DNA of 64,000 nt from Lachancea kluyveri NRRL Y-12651 (GCA_000149225.2 CM000694.1:1156376-1220375), one strand, 5' to 3'. Positions 1-10,262 are shown, numbered from the stretch's first letter. A program made the numbers and translations. Notes: generated from the letters alone by a model not told the origin.

Positions 1-2
1 CT

Positions 3-1001
3 GAATGGGTCCTATTGCCTTACTGGAGCAATTGCGAAATCGAATCATTTTGGAAGCCCTTCTTTGAAATTTTCCCTACAGAAGACGACTTGAAATCCAT
101 TCCCGCTATTTGGAACACTTTACCACACTCGAACAATAAAAAACTCTTCGAAATTCTTCCCAATGCTTCCAAGATTCATGGTATGAGAATAAGTAAGCTA
201 CTGAAGAATGATTGGGAAACAATTTCCCCTGTTATACACCGCTGGAACACTATATTTCAGGATAAAAACATTCCTGACCTGGAAACCCAGTTCACGAAAT
301 TCGTTCATGTATATTTTGTTATTAATTCCCGTTGTCTCTATACGGAAATTTTGTTGAAGGAAGATCCAGTGGACAAGTTTACAATGGTTCCATATGTTGA
401 CTTTTTAAATCACACTACCGAAGTTGGTGTTCATTGTTACCCAAAGATGGATACCTTCAAGAAGAATAACTATGGAATTGGTCAATTTAGCATTCGGTGT
501 GGATCCCATGAGTACAACAAATTAGGGGAGGAGTTATTTTTGAACTACGGTGCGCATTCGAACGACTTCTTGATCAACGAATACGGGTTTGTTGCTGATA
601 ACAACGATTGGAACTTCATTGACGTAACACCCGAAATCGAATCTTTAGTTTGTAATCCAAAACAAAAAGATTTTCTAGAAGACCATGGCTATTGGGGAGA
701 TTACACAATTACCGCCCAGGATATTAGTTTTAGGATTCTAGTGGCACTAGCATTAATTGTGACAGATGATTTCCGAAGAGTCGAAAAGTTTATGCTAGGA
801 TATATTTCGGAGGATTATTTTCGTCCAAAGCTGAACGGTATCCTTAAGAAAACTCTTCAGCATGTACAGAAAGCTTGCGACGCCAAAATTGAAGGAATCC
901 ATAAAATGTATCATGTCGATCCGCTTTGTGCTAGGAACATAATCACCATATACAAAGACTATTTGAAGATACTATCGGACCAGCTTAAACAATTGGACTA
1001 G
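3..1001 (+). CDS. RKM2: Ribosomal protein lysine N-methyltransferase Rkm2, SET domain, 5' end missing
   Basis: C-terminal 332 codons of a SET-domain lysine methyltransferase. The frame is open from the window edge (it begins EWVLLPYWS), so the true start lies outside; the S. cerevisiae protein is about 479 residues. SET-type segments are visible: the NSRCLYTEIL region, DFLNH, and EELFLNYGAHSNDFLINEYGF spread over nucleotides 525-590, which forms the S-adenosylmethionine and substrate pocket. In S. cerevisiae Rkm2 trimethylates Rpl12 in the cytoplasm (family knowledge). It converges on CBS2 with 29 bp between stop codons, the same pairing as YDR198C/YDR197W. The assignment rests on domain plus synteny. 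Confidence 0.85.
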   Translation, partial: EWVLLPYWSNCEIESFWKPFFEIFPTEDDLKSIPAIWNTLPHSNNKKLFEILPNASKIHGMRISKLLKNDWETISPVIHRWNTIFQDKNIPDLETQFTKFVHVYFVINSRCLYTEILLKEDPVDKFTMVPYVDFLNHTTEVGVHCYPKMDTFKKNNYGIGQFSIRCGSHEYNKLGEELFLNYGAHSNDFLINEYGFVADNNDWNFIDVTPEIESLVCNPKQKDFLEDHGYWGDYTITAQDISFRILVALALIVTDDFRRVEKFMLGYISEDYFRPKLNGILKKTLQHVQKACDAKIEGIHKMYHVDPLCARNIITIYKDYLKILSDQLKQLD

Positions 1002-1030
1002 CGAATATGTGTATCAATACTTATTAATAT

Positions 1031-2149
1031 TTACAGGTAACGATAGTTCAAAGCTTTGTATTTGTTTAGTTCCACCTTTCCTTTTACAAGGTTCATTATA
1101 GTCTCATTCATATAACAATCTAGTTTTTTGTACCTTGCTAAACTCACGAAATAGCCATTAAGTTGATTGATATCTGTACTATTCAGCACATCCATGTCCC
1201 TCTTCATTTTACTAATCCCATGCTTGTTCACTTCCAATGTGTGCAATGCTAATTGACGCAGCCTAGACTTATCCAGAGCAACCGTAGCGTGTGGTATGGA
1301 AGACAAAAATCGGTTGGTTTTCGTAAGAATGTTAACCTGTTCTTTTATTAGCTGGTCTATCGTTTGTGGAACGTATGAAATTTTCAAAAGTTCACCGTTG
1401 TGGTGGCAATCATACAAAACTGTCAAAGGACCGATACATGAATCAATAATCAATTTCTCGTACCTCGATAAAAGTAGATCACCGTAAGAATAGAATAACA
1501 TTTCTAGTGTCTTTGGAGATTCCTTTGTCATTTTCAACAGCTTTAGCAAATCGTTAGTATTTTCGTATTTGTCCAATTCCTCCGATGCACATCTATATTT
1601 ATAAGAGTGTAGGTCCCTAGGCACAGGGCTTATTCTCATTGGGATCTTGTGAGAGTTAAGGGCAAAGTTGAATTCTTGAGTTTGTGTCACGCAGTCTTGA
1701 GGAGCTACAGCAACAAAAAGATTTGGTCTCGTGTCCTTTTCTGGCCACATATTTTTGTAGAGATACTCTATTACACCAAAACCGGGGTTAACCAATAACA
1801 AATTTGTATTTGGGTCAATAGATTTTACATATTTTTGCAGGGATGTGGTGAATGCTTTGGACTTGTGTTCAGCAACGATTAAGTTTTCCACATTAGCAAT
1901 CTCACCAGAAGCGAACATAGGTGGGGAGCAGGAAGCCATAAACTGGTTAAATGTCCTCGTTTTTTCGTTTTTGTTCTCGAAGGTCAAACTAGAATCATTC
2001 TCTAGAAACCTGTTCAATTTCTTTTGGTCATTCAACAGTAGCACGACCTGAGGAACCTTAGGCTGTATGCTCAACTGAGCAATCTCATGAGATATTATAG
2101 AGATAATAGGCGCATTTCCTAATGAGTAGACCCTTGGAACAGTTGCCAT
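1031..2149 (-). CDS. CBS2: Mitochondrial COB mRNA translational activator Cbs2
   Basis: A 372-residue protein starting MATVPRVYSLGN and ending KYKALNYRYL. Both termini resemble S. cerevisiae Cbs2 (about 389 residues), as do the internal VVLLLNDQKKLNRFL and GYFVSLARYKK segments. Cbs2 is a mitochondrial, membrane-associated factor needed to translate cytochrome b mRNA through its 5' leader (established for the family). I see no catalytic motif. The start is the first ATG of the frame. Divergent from CAB5 (156 bp between start codons), so the two share a promoter region; convergent with RKM2. Similarity in the middle third is weak, as is usual for this fast-evolving family. Confidence 0.9.
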   Translation of the reverse strand: MATVPRVYSLGNAPIISIISHEIAQLSIQPKVPQVVLLLNDQKKLNRFLENDSSLTFENKNEKTRTFNQFMASCSPPMFASGEIANVENLIVAEHKSKAFTTSLQKYVKSIDPNTNLLLVNPGFGVIEYLYKNMWPEKDTRPNLFVAVAPQDCVTQTQEFNFALNSHKIPMRISPVPRDLHSYKYRCASEELDKYENTNDLLKLLKMTKESPKTLEMLFYSYGDLLLSRYEKLIIDSCIGPLTVLYDCHHNGELLKISYVPQTIDQLIKEQVNILTKTNRFLSSIPHATVALDKSRLRQLALHTLEVNKHGISKMKRDMDVLNSTDINQLNGYFVSLARYKKLDCYMNETIMNLVKGKVELNKYKALNYRYL

Positions 2150-2305
2150 CAGGGGAGAAGTGGATTATACTGATTGGTACTTGTCGACGAGCTTCCAGAG
2201 ATGGATCTTTCTGATCGATAATGAAATTTCTCTTTCTAGAGAGATCCGGGTAAAGGAGAAGCCACAAAGCCAATCGTGAAGATACGCAACAAGGTTTAGT
2301 GAATA

Positions 2306-3037
2306 ATGCTAGTCATCGGTTTAACTGGTGGAATTGCCTGTGGTAAGACTACTGTCTCTAGAAGACTAGAGAAGCACCATAAACTGCCCATAATTGATGC
2401 AGACAAAGTCGCTAGGGAAGTTGTTGAGCCAGGCCAAGATGCCTACAATAAAATAGTAGACTATTTTAAAACCAAAATCCCCGATTTGCTAAATGAAGAT
2501 GGCACATTAAATAGAGCTGCATTAGGTAAATGGGTCTTTTGTCATCCTGAGGACTTGAAAGCGTTGAACGGCATCACGCATCCAGCTATTCGGTATGAGA
2601 TCTTTAAAAAGGTGGGAAAGTGCTATCTGAAAGGTTACAAGATGTGCATTTTAGATGTTCCTTTATTGTTTGAAGCACATTTAGACACCTTTTGTGGCGT
2701 CACAGTAAGTATTATATGTGGTGAAGAAACTCAATTGAGGAGGTTGCTCGAAAGGAATCCAGAGATGTCATTGGATGAGGCTCGTAACAGGATCAAATCG
2801 CAGATGCCTATGAATGAGAGAATCAGAAGATCTGACTACGTAATCAACAACGATGGTGATTTGGAATCTCTATATGGTCAAATTCAGGGTGTTATCTCTA
2901 CGGTAACTCCAACACTGTTCAGAACTGCGTTGGAATACTTTCCGCCGTTTGGTGCTATAAGTGCCACGGCCATAATACTAACAAAATACGTGAGATATAA
3001 AGTCATTCAGAGCCAGATAGATAAAAAAAATATTTGA
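2306..3037 (+). CDS. CAB5: Dephospho-CoA kinase Cab5
   Basis: A 243-residue kinase that phosphorylates the 3' hydroxyl of dephospho-CoA, the last step of coenzyme A synthesis. The N-terminus carries the P-loop GLTGGIACGKTT (residues 5-16), followed by the CoaE-type DADKVAREVVEPG and the ALNGITHPAIR and DVPLLFEAHLD segments. The C-terminal segment TALEYFPPFGAISATAI matches the hydrophobic tail of the S. cerevisiae protein, which associates with mitochondria and lipid particles. Length is close to the S. cerevisiae protein (241). It converges on REF2 with 85 bp between stops. Confidence 0.95.
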   Translation: MLVIGLTGGIACGKTTVSRRLEKHHKLPIIDADKVAREVVEPGQDAYNKIVDYFKTKIPDLLNEDGTLNRAALGKWVFCHPEDLKALNGITHPAIRYEIFKKVGKCYLKGYKMCILDVPLLFEAHLDTFCGVTVSIICGEETQLRRLLERNPEMSLDEARNRIKSQMPMNERIRRSDYVINNDGDLESLYGQIQGVISTVTPTLFRTALEYFPPFGAISATAIILTKYVRYKVIQSQIDKKNI

Positions 3038-3122
3038 TACGGTAAAGCTTTCCTTTTCTCTGTCTTTCACCCCTTCTCCTTCTTTCTACTTCTTTTATTA
3101 AAATTACATAGTGCTATATAAC

Positions 3123-4535
3123 CTAATCCAATGGTCTTAGTGGATAAGTATTTTTATTGATTTCTGGAACTCTTTTATATGGCATCCCCCCCCTGTCCTT
3201 CTTTAACAGCAAAGAATTCCTGCCAAATGCACGGGCGATTAGCGGATTTTTGGCTTTTCTTTTCTTATTATTAGCGTTATCGCCAACTTCATCGATGTCC
3301 ACTGGTTCCTTAGGTGGTTTATCCAGGTCTTTACTGAAGGCCGTGAAGTTGAGCCTATAAGTTAGTGGCACCTTAGTTTCGCAAGATACTGGCCCTCCTC
3401 TAATTTCTGTAACATCTGAATTTTCAACAGAAGAAGTGTTTAAGTGGAGTTCCTGTGCCTTTGAATTCGACCATGCAGGCAACAAAGTTTCGATTGGTTC
3501 ACCCTCTTTAAAAGGCTTCAAGATCTTCTTCAACTGGACAGGTGACACTTGTAAGCCAAGTTTGGGCAAATCATCGCCATAAACAGTCACTAGTTTTGAA
3601 TCGTCGACAAACTTTATCGTGCCGCGAGGCTTTTTGAGCTTTTTCTTACTAGTTGCATTGTCGTCCCTTAAGATGGATATCAGGGAATCAGTGGTATCCA
3701 ACCTAGCTTTTTTAGCAGAAGAATAATCATCATCATATGTGGACCAAGGCCGCTTCGGGATATCATTTGAGTCTCCCTTTTTTAAATACTTGGAGAATGA
3801 TATTTTCTTTTTTGGTTCATCCTCAAATGGGATTGCTGTGGTAGCATTCTTGGAGTCATCATCGGTGTCGTTAGGTTCGTATTGTTGCGGTGTTTCATCA
3901 GGTTTGGTAATAGGAGGAGAAAGTAGATTTTGTTGGAAATTATATTGTTTACTAGTGGTATGGGACATAATAGAATCAATTTGATCTTGTCCATATCCAA
4001 CTTTCGTCAAAAAACCGATATAAGATCGTATGTTTTCACTAATCGTAGAATCTAATAAAGACAAGTTGGCAATACCACCGAGAAGTTGATCAGACTTCTC
4101 GATTGGCCTATCGTTGGATAGAACTAATGCATCGATATATTTTTTTCTTTCACTAGGTTGCTGGTAGGGCAATTCGTTGATAATGTATTCCAACGGTTGA
4201 TCACCGCCAACCTCTTCATCCTTAGGGGATTTCTCCTTCTTGATCTTCGTCAATTGAGACAGATAGTCCATATACATAGACTTGAGTCCAGTGTAAAGCT
4301 GAATGTCAATGACGGTGACATTATCCTCCTTCTTCTCAATATGCTCATTATCTTTGGCAAACTGCGCAAACGCTGTTTCCAACGATGAGATATACCTATC
4401 GATTTTGTCAGATTGCTCCTTGGATAACTCAGGTACCTGATTGAAGTCTCTAATATCAGAGCGCATGCTTTCAATAGTTGAAGATTGCAAAGCATGAGAT
4501 ATATTTACCATTTGTGGGATATTGTTAGAAGACAT
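3123..4535 (-). CDS. REF2: RNA end-formation protein 2, subunit of cleavage and polyadenylation factor (APT)
   Basis: A 470-residue protein, shorter than S. cerevisiae Ref2 (533). Conserved blocks are the N-terminal PQMVNISHALQSSTI, the LYTGLKSMYMDYLSQL helix, the SFSKYLKKGD segment, the VYGDDLPKLGLQVSPVQLKK block and the C-terminal NSLLLKKDRGGMPYKRVP. The middle (about residues 205-300) is low-complexity, acidic and basic, and accounts for the length difference. In S. cerevisiae Ref2 acts in the nucleus in the APT subcomplex with the phosphatase Glc7, promoting snoRNA 3'-end formation and termination. Divergent from MSS116 with 285 bp between start codons. Confidence 0.92.
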   Translation of the reverse strand: MSSNNIPQMVNISHALQSSTIESMRSDIRDFNQVPELSKEQSDKIDRYISSLETAFAQFAKDNEHIEKKEDNVTVIDIQLYTGLKSMYMDYLSQLTKIKKEKSPKDEEVGGDQPLEYIINELPYQQPSERKKYIDALVLSNDRPIEKSDQLLGGIANLSLLDSTISENIRSYIGFLTKVGYGQDQIDSIMSHTTSKQYNFQQNLLSPPITKPDETPQQYEPNDTDDDSKNATTAIPFEDEPKKKISFSKYLKKGDSNDIPKRPWSTYDDDYSSAKKARLDTTDSLISILRDDNATSKKKLKKPRGTIKFVDDSKLVTVYGDDLPKLGLQVSPVQLKKILKPFKEGEPIETLLPAWSNSKAQELHLNTSSVENSDVTEIRGGPVSCETKVPLTYRLNFTAFSKDLDKPPKEPVDIDEVGDNANNKKRKAKNPLIARAFGRNSLLLKKDRGGMPYKRVPEINKNTYPLRPLD

Positions 4536-4717
4536 CTCTCAGTGGTAGCTTTAAAAGAAAAAATTCACGGCCCAAGAATAATTCACTCAGTTGGAGCTAA
4601 ACAGATGTCGAGAAAAGTACTCAGATATTGGTAGTGGTTGCTTTTAGATTCGCTTCTTGAACTTTCTACTTATAGACTTGTTGACGGTTTTTCTCCATAT
4701 CGAGCTTCAGACGTAGC

Positions 4718-4759
4718 TGGAAAAATTTTGTCCTGTACCCGCAGACGTGAAAATTTTCA
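4718..4759. promoter_or_regulatory. Two RRPE-like A/T palindromes in the REF2-MSS116 promoter
   Basis: GGAAAAATTTTG at 4719-4730 and TGAAAATTTTCA at 4748-4759 both resemble the ribosomal RNA processing element (core AAAAWTTTT) bound by Stb3 in S. cerevisiae. They lie 60-100 bp upstream of the MSS116 ATG. The usual partner motif PAC (GCGATGAG) was not seen here, so the functional reading is weak. Confidence 0.35.
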
Positions 4760-4820
4760 TTGATGCGTTTACCAGTGTACAAACTTCTTTATTTGAAAGC
4801 GACACCAAAGCTAAATCCAA

Positions 4821-6827
4821 ATGAGTATCAATATGTCTCGTTTGTGTACAAGGACGCTTTTGAGAACGTCTGCTTTTAGCAAAATGATTGGGAGCTTTGC
4901 TCCTAGTTCTCCAGCATCATTAATAATCAGACTCTATCACGATGATAGAAGAGGTGGTTTCAGTGGTAGAAATTCTGGTGGTTACGGCGGCAGAAATTCT
5001 GGTGGTTACAGTGGAAGGAATTCTGGTGGCTACAAGGGTAAAAACAACTTTAGAAGTCCTCAGAGAAGAAACGAAGGTGAAGGAGACGAAGAAGGTGGAT
5101 TGCCTTTCAAGAAGTCCAAATTTACCAAGGTTGTTAGAGTTCCAGAAAATGAAGCGGAAGGAGAAATAACTTTGGCTAGTTTAAAAGATGAGGGCATTAT
5201 CGACAATATGTTGTACAAGTCTATCGACAGGATGGGCTTTCCAGCTCTAACTCCTGTCCAACAGAAGACAATCAAACCTATTTTGGCTACTACCAACGAT
5301 GTCATCGCTAGAGCAAAAACTGGTACTGGTAAGACCTTGGCCTTTTTGATTCCAATGTTCGAACATTTGCTTGCTAATAGAACGGACTCTCAGTACATGG
5401 TTAAATGTGTTGTTGTTGCTCCTACAAGAGATTTGGCTCTTCAAATCGACTCAGAAATTCAGAAAATTCACAAGAACAATTACGGTTTACAAAAATTCAA
5501 GTCTGTCTGCTTGATTGGTGGTACCAATTTTGACTCTTCTATTAAGAAAATGTTCAAAGAAAGACCAAATATCATTGTCGCAACTCCTGGTAGATTACAA
5601 GACGTTATGTCCAAATTTTCTGGCAAATTTTTCAAATTTGTTGACTTCAAAATTTTGGATGAAGCTGACAGATTGTTGGAAATTGGATTTAAACAAGACT
5701 TGGAAAACATTTCTTCGCAATTAAATTCTATCAACGAAAAAGGCCCTGAACATATTAGAACTTTACTGTTTTCTGCCACGTTAGATGACAGAGTCCAAGA
5801 GTTAGCCAATGATATCATGAATCGCGAAGAGTGCTTGTTTTTGGATACTGTTGATAAAAATGAACCGGAGGCTCACGAAAAAATTGATCAGCACTTGGTG
5901 ATCTCTGAAAAGTTTGCTCATAACCTGTATGCTCCCATTGAAGAGATCAAATCCCAGTTAGCCGAAAATGAAAACTTGAAGGCCATTTTATTTGTTCCAA
6001 CTGTGAAGTTTGCAAAGTTTTTCTGCAGATCTTTGGAGCAAATTCTTCCTGACTTTCCAATCCTCGAATTCCACGGTAAAATAGAACAGAGAAGAAGAAC
6101 CAGAATAGTTCAAGAATTCAAGAGAGCTAAAAGAGGCTTACTAGTGAGCACAGATGTCGGTGCCCGTGGTATGGATTTCCCTAACATTGATGAAGTTTTC
6201 CAAATTGGAGTTCCTTCAGAGTTGGCAAACTATATCCACAGAATTGGTAGAACTGCTCGTGGTGGTAAAGAAGGTAGAGCTACCATCTATTTGTGTAAAG
6301 ATGAGTTGCCATTTGTTGAGACATTAGGCCATGAGAAAAGGGTTAAAATTGAAAAGCAAAAAGATTATACCCCAAGCGAAGAAATCTCGACAGAATTCAA
6401 GGAAACTATTCGCGGAAAGGAGGACTTGAATGATGCACTACAATCTATGTTGTCTTATTACAAGAGTTGTGAACAAGCATATGGCTTCAGATCAGACAGA
6501 ATTGCTCGTCAAATTGCCAAGACTTATGGTACACTTTTGGAAGACCCTGATTCCAAGATGCATACTACCAAACACACTGCTGCCCTAAGATTCGGGTTGC
6601 GTGGCAGAATTGTTGACGAGCTATTTGATCTTGGCTACAGAGAACAAGAAGATTATGACGACTACACCCCACACAGAACTTCAAGCGGCAACAGAAGCAG
6701 AAGTAGAACGTTTGAAGATGGTAACCGCAGTAGGGGAAGAGATTGGAAGGATGACCATCGCCAATATGAGAAGAGAGCACCTTACAAAAAGCGTGGTTAC
6801 AATCCACGTATTGATGACTCTTTTTAA
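4821..6827 (+). CDS. MSS116: Mitochondrial DEAD-box RNA helicase Mss116
   Basis: A 668-residue ATP-dependent RNA chaperone needed for splicing of mitochondrial group I and II introns and for mitochondrial translation (family knowledge). Motifs run in order: Q motif LTPVQQKTI, motif I ARAKTGTGKT (about 163-172), PTRDLALQ, DEAD box at about residue 280, SAT, STDVGARGMDFP, and HRIGRTARGG near residue 473. The N-terminus is rich in Arg and Ser without acidic residues, like a mitochondrial presequence, and is followed by three RNSGGY repeats. The basic RS/RG-rich tail (residues 610-668) resembles the RNA-tethering tail of S. cerevisiae Mss116 (664 aa). ATGs at 4821 and 4833 are both possible starts. 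Confidence 0.95.
   Translation: MSINMSRLCTRTLLRTSAFSKMIGSFAPSSPASLIIRLYHDDRRGGFSGRNSGGYGGRNSGGYSGRNSGGYKGKNNFRSPQRRNEGEGDEEGGLPFKKSKFTKVVRVPENEAEGEITLASLKDEGIIDNMLYKSIDRMGFPALTPVQQKTIKPILATTNDVIARAKTGTGKTLAFLIPMFEHLLANRTDSQYMVKCVVVAPTRDLALQIDSEIQKIHKNNYGLQKFKSVCLIGGTNFDSSIKKMFKERPNIIVATPGRLQDVMSKFSGKFFKFVDFKILDEADRLLEIGFKQDLENISSQLNSINEKGPEHIRTLLFSATLDDRVQELANDIMNREECLFLDTVDKNEPEAHEKIDQHLVISEKFAHNLYAPIEEIKSQLAENENLKAILFVPTVKFAKFFCRSLEQILPDFPILEFHGKIEQRRRTRIVQEFKRAKRGLLVSTDVGARGMDFPNIDEVFQIGVPSELANYIHRIGRTARGGKEGRATIYLCKDELPFVETLGHEKRVKIEKQKDYTPSEEISTEFKETIRGKEDLNDALQSMLSYYKSCEQAYGFRSDRIARQIAKTYGTLLEDPDSKMHTTKHTAALRFGLRGRIVDELFDLGYREQEDYDDYTPHRTSSGNRSRSRTFEDGNRSRGRDWKDDHRQYEKRAPYKKRGYNPRIDDSF
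4962..5033 (+). repeat. Three 24-bp tandem repeats in MSS116
   Basis: Three consecutive 24-bp units (4962-4985, 4986-5009, 5010-5033) encode [SG]GRNSGGY three times, directly after the presumed presequence of Mss116. The units differ by only a few bases, so copy number could vary between strains. The composition is typical of flexible RNA-binding RGG-like linkers. Confidence 0.9.
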
Positions 6828-7431
6828 GCGTATTGGATCGATTGATCAGAACATTGCTGTAACGATTTTTTAAAATTACTGACACGGAAGAACAACGGGA
6901 GGATAGAAAGTTTGAAGTTGTTAACAGAAGTGCCTTGAAGGGAATTCATTTTAGTTTCGTTTGTGTTACGGAAAAGAAGGTATATTTTCACTTGTACATA
7001 GTTTTTTGTTCTAGTTAATAGAAAGTCACCATATTATCTACGACTGTATAAGATAAGCCGTAGGAGGGGGGGATGAATCAGGTTGACGAAAGTGGCCATT
7101 TTCATGAGGAGCACTTGGTAAATAAGACAGAAATTTGTTGATGACAATTACGGTTTCTCGTATCCTACAAACTCGTAGCGTTATTACCATCAGGTTCAGA
7201 ACAGAGTCGTAACAAATATTGTAGTTGTTCAGGATAGCTGTTTACCTCAAGACCCACCACGCACGTACATGATGATGAAATACGAAAATACGCACACAAT
7301 TCTAAATAACTACATGTGCAATAGCTTTATATGTATTATCCGTAAAGTTATACTCACTCACAGTAGCGTCACTTTAAAATTCTGGAAAAAAAAAATACAA
7401 GATTGTCTATCTAAAGCCACAAATTTCTTAT
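6828..7431. other. Intergenic spacer MSS116-VPS34
   Basis: A 604-bp tandem spacer. It contains the MSS116 3' region (A/T-rich, TATATT-like stretches near 6980-7020), a short G run at 7065-7071 and the VPS34 promoter, with an A tract at 7386-7395 about 40 bp before the ATG. I see no tRNA, snoRNA or coding sequence. Confidence 0.6.
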
Positions 7432-10047
7432 ATGTCATCAAGAAGCGTCACGTTTTGTGTATCTCAGGAACTAGAGATTCCGTTGAAGATTAAAGTTGAT
7501 TCACTAGATGGAAGCAAGCCGCTGCTGAAACCCTCTCAAAAGTTTACTCAGCCTGCTCTATCTCAGAAGGTGTCAAATGTTTCACCTTGTAGTGATATGT
7601 TTGTTTCTGTCCAAGTGCTTGATAAAGAGAGGAATAGAAAACTGACTATCCCGGTTTATACACAGTATGTCCCTTTCAAGGGTTCAAGAAGGTGGAATCA
7701 ATGGTTAACTCTTCCAATTGACATTGCACAGCTAGACACCAACAGTATACTACGGATAACGCTTTGGGAATATGATGTTACGAGAAAACTACAATTTTTT
7801 TCCATGGACACTCCCATATTTAATTTGAAAGATAACACGCTTAAGAGAGGTAAGGAATCCTTGAAATTTCAATACGATAAACAAGGAAGCGGACATGTGG
7901 AGAGTAGCGAAATCCAAGAATTAATGAACAAGTATTTTCAGGGAGAGATAAAATCCATTGACTGGCTAGATGCTCTTACGTTCCAAAAGCTCGACATAAT
8001 TGGAAAAGAGAAACAACTACCAGACAGCACTTTTGTATTGGACATTGAGTTTCCCTTGTTTGAAATACCTGTAGTCTATACAGAAATGAGATATAAAGAT
8101 GTTCAGAAGAATATTCCTACTTTTCACAACTTTGAATTGAACAATGAAATCGTTGAAAGCAGACAGGAGTCTCAGGTTAAGATTTCCTTGGGCGATTGGT
8201 ATGAATCTACTTTGAAATTTTACGATCCTGATCAGTACAATGTAGACCCTATTGAGGAAAAGTTTAGAAGGCTGGAGAGAGCTTCTAAAGATTCCAACTT
8301 GGATAGAGAATTGAAACCTGATGCCAAGAAAAGAGATTTGTTGAATAAAGTAATAAGTTACCCACCAGGTACTAGTCTAAGCGCTCACGAGAAGGGCTTG
8401 ATCTGGAAATACCGGTACTACCTAATCAATAATAAAAAGGCATTAACAAAGTTATTGCAGAGCACTAACTTGACTGAAGATACGGAGAGAAAAGAAGTTT
8501 TAGAGTTGATGGATTCATGGGCAGAGATTGATATCGAAGATGCCATTGAGTTATTAGGATCTGCCCACAGAAACCTATCGGTACGCTCATATGCCGTAAG
8601 CAGGTTAAAAAAGGCGTCTGATACAGAACTGGAATTGTATCTGTTGCAGTTGGTTCAGGCGGTATGCTTCGAAAGTGCCTCCACTTTTTCTGACAAATCC
8701 AATAGCGAATTCACAATAGTTGATATAAATCAAACAAACAACAACGGTATGATCACACCAAAGTCTCAAACACCTCAACTATTGAATTCTTTACGGAGTA
8801 CCGAGGTTTCATCGGCAAACTCGTACATGGGCCAAAGCTCGGTGGTAATATCCCCACTAGCTGAATTTTTAATACGGCGAGCAATTATTAATTCTAGACT
8901 AGGAAACTTCTTTTACTGGTATTTGAGCTCAGAATCAACTGATAATCAATATCTCGTGCATATTCTCGAAAGTTTTACTAGTAGACTAACCACAGAAAGG
9001 CGGCACCGCTTGGAAGATCAAGTCAAATTTGTCAGAATGTTAGTAGAAATTTGCGAGGATATTAAAAAGTTGAAAGAATCAACTCCGAAAAAATTAGAAC
9101 TGCTACATCAGTTAATAATTACAAGACTAAGGCCACTGTTGAAAAACAATTCTGTCGAACTACCTTTAGACCCTGATATTACTGTTACAGATGTCGTACC
9201 GGATAATTGCAAGGTATTCAAAAGTTCCTTGTCACCATTGAAAATTACTTTTATGACTGCCAGTGGATCCTTGTATTCCTTAATGTTCAAAGTTGGCGAC
9301 GATTTGAGACAAGATCAGTTGGTAGTTCAAATTATTTCGTTGATGAACGAACTACTAAAGAATGAGAATGTCGACTTGAAATTAACACCGTACAAAATTT
9401 TAGCCACTGGCCCCCAAGAAGGTGCTATACAGTTCATTCCAAATGACACGATGGCTAATATCTTGAGTAAATACCACGGTATCTTGCCATTTTTGAGAGA
9501 CCATTACCCTGACGCTGACAGTGACCTGGGTGTTCAGGATTGGGTTATGGATAATTTTGTAAAGTCATGCGCTGGCTACTGTGTTATAACTTACATTTTA
9601 GGCGTTGGTGATAGACATTTGGACAACCTTTTAATCAAACCCACTGGCCACTTTTTCCATGCAGATTTTGGTTATATCTTAGGACAAGATCCCAAGCCAT
9701 TTCCTCCGCTAATGAAGCTACCTCCGCAAATTATTGAAGCGTTTGGTGGTGCTGATTCCTCAAACTACAACAAATTCAGAAGCTACTGTTTCGTGGCATA
9801 CTCTATCTTGAGAAGAAACGCTGGTTTAATCTTGAATTTGTTTGAGTTAATGAAGACTTCTGATATCCCAGACATTAGAATTGATCCTGATGGCGCGATG
9901 CTGAGAGTTAAAGAAAAGTTTTGTCTGGATATTTCTGAAGAGGAGGCTACCATCCACTTCCAGAACTTAATAAACGCTAGTGTGAATGCTTTATTACCGT
10001 TAGTGATTGATCATTTACATAATTTGGCTCAATACTGGCGTGCTTGA
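7432..10047 (+). CDS. VPS34: Phosphatidylinositol 3-kinase Vps34 (class III)
   Basis: An 871-residue lipid kinase that makes PI3P on endosomes, vacuole and autophagosome precursors, acting with Vps15, Vps30 and Atg14 or Vps38 (family knowledge). Order: C2 domain (about 1-270), helical PIK domain (about 290-500, including SAHEKGLIWKYRYYL), then the kinase domain. Visible kinase motifs are KVGDDLRQDQLVVQ (about 620), the catalytic loop GVGDRHLDN (about 724-732), the HADFG motif (about 743-747) and the membrane-binding C-terminus HNLAQYWRA. Length matches S. cerevisiae Vps34 (875). The start is supported by the TFCVSQ[ED]L match at the N-terminus. It is the first gene of the chromosome XII-type track here, followed by CSC1 as in YLR240W-YLR241W. 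Confidence 0.98.
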   Translation: MSSRSVTFCVSQELEIPLKIKVDSLDGSKPLLKPSQKFTQPALSQKVSNVSPCSDMFVSVQVLDKERNRKLTIPVYTQYVPFKGSRRWNQWLTLPIDIAQLDTNSILRITLWEYDVTRKLQFFSMDTPIFNLKDNTLKRGKESLKFQYDKQGSGHVESSEIQELMNKYFQGEIKSIDWLDALTFQKLDIIGKEKQLPDSTFVLDIEFPLFEIPVVYTEMRYKDVQKNIPTFHNFELNNEIVESRQESQVKISLGDWYESTLKFYDPDQYNVDPIEEKFRRLERASKDSNLDRELKPDAKKRDLLNKVISYPPGTSLSAHEKGLIWKYRYYLINNKKALTKLLQSTNLTEDTERKEVLELMDSWAEIDIEDAIELLGSAHRNLSVRSYAVSRLKKASDTELELYLLQLVQAVCFESASTFSDKSNSEFTIVDINQTNNNGMITPKSQTPQLLNSLRSTEVSSANSYMGQSSVVISPLAEFLIRRAIINSRLGNFFYWYLSSESTDNQYLVHILESFTSRLTTERRHRLEDQVKFVRMLVEICEDIKKLKESTPKKLELLHQLIITRLRPLLKNNSVELPLDPDITVTDVVPDNCKVFKSSLSPLKITFMTASGSLYSLMFKVGDDLRQDQLVVQIISLMNELLKNENVDLKLTPYKILATGPQEGAIQFIPNDTMANILSKYHGILPFLRDHYPDADSDLGVQDWVMDNFVKSCAGYCVITYILGVGDRHLDNLLIKPTGHFFHADFGYILGQDPKPFPPLMKLPPQIIEAFGGADSSNYNKFRSYCFVAYSILRRNAGLILNLFELMKTSDIPDIRIDPDGAMLRVKEKFCLDISEEEATIHFQNLINASVNALLPLVIDHLHNLAQYWRA

Positions 10048-10262
10048 GTCGCGTATTAAGTTACCCGGACAAATTATTTTCTATGTACGAGTTCTTCAGG
10101 GGAGACCGGGACTCTCGCGTACCAAAACATTAACGCTTATTTGATCCATCCAGGTTAATTGGAAGAAATCACCGAAACGCAGAATAGCAACATAATAACT
10201 AAAGCTCGGACCATATTGATCTAGGTCTTAGAAATTTAGTGCAAGGAGACCAATTTTCTTTA

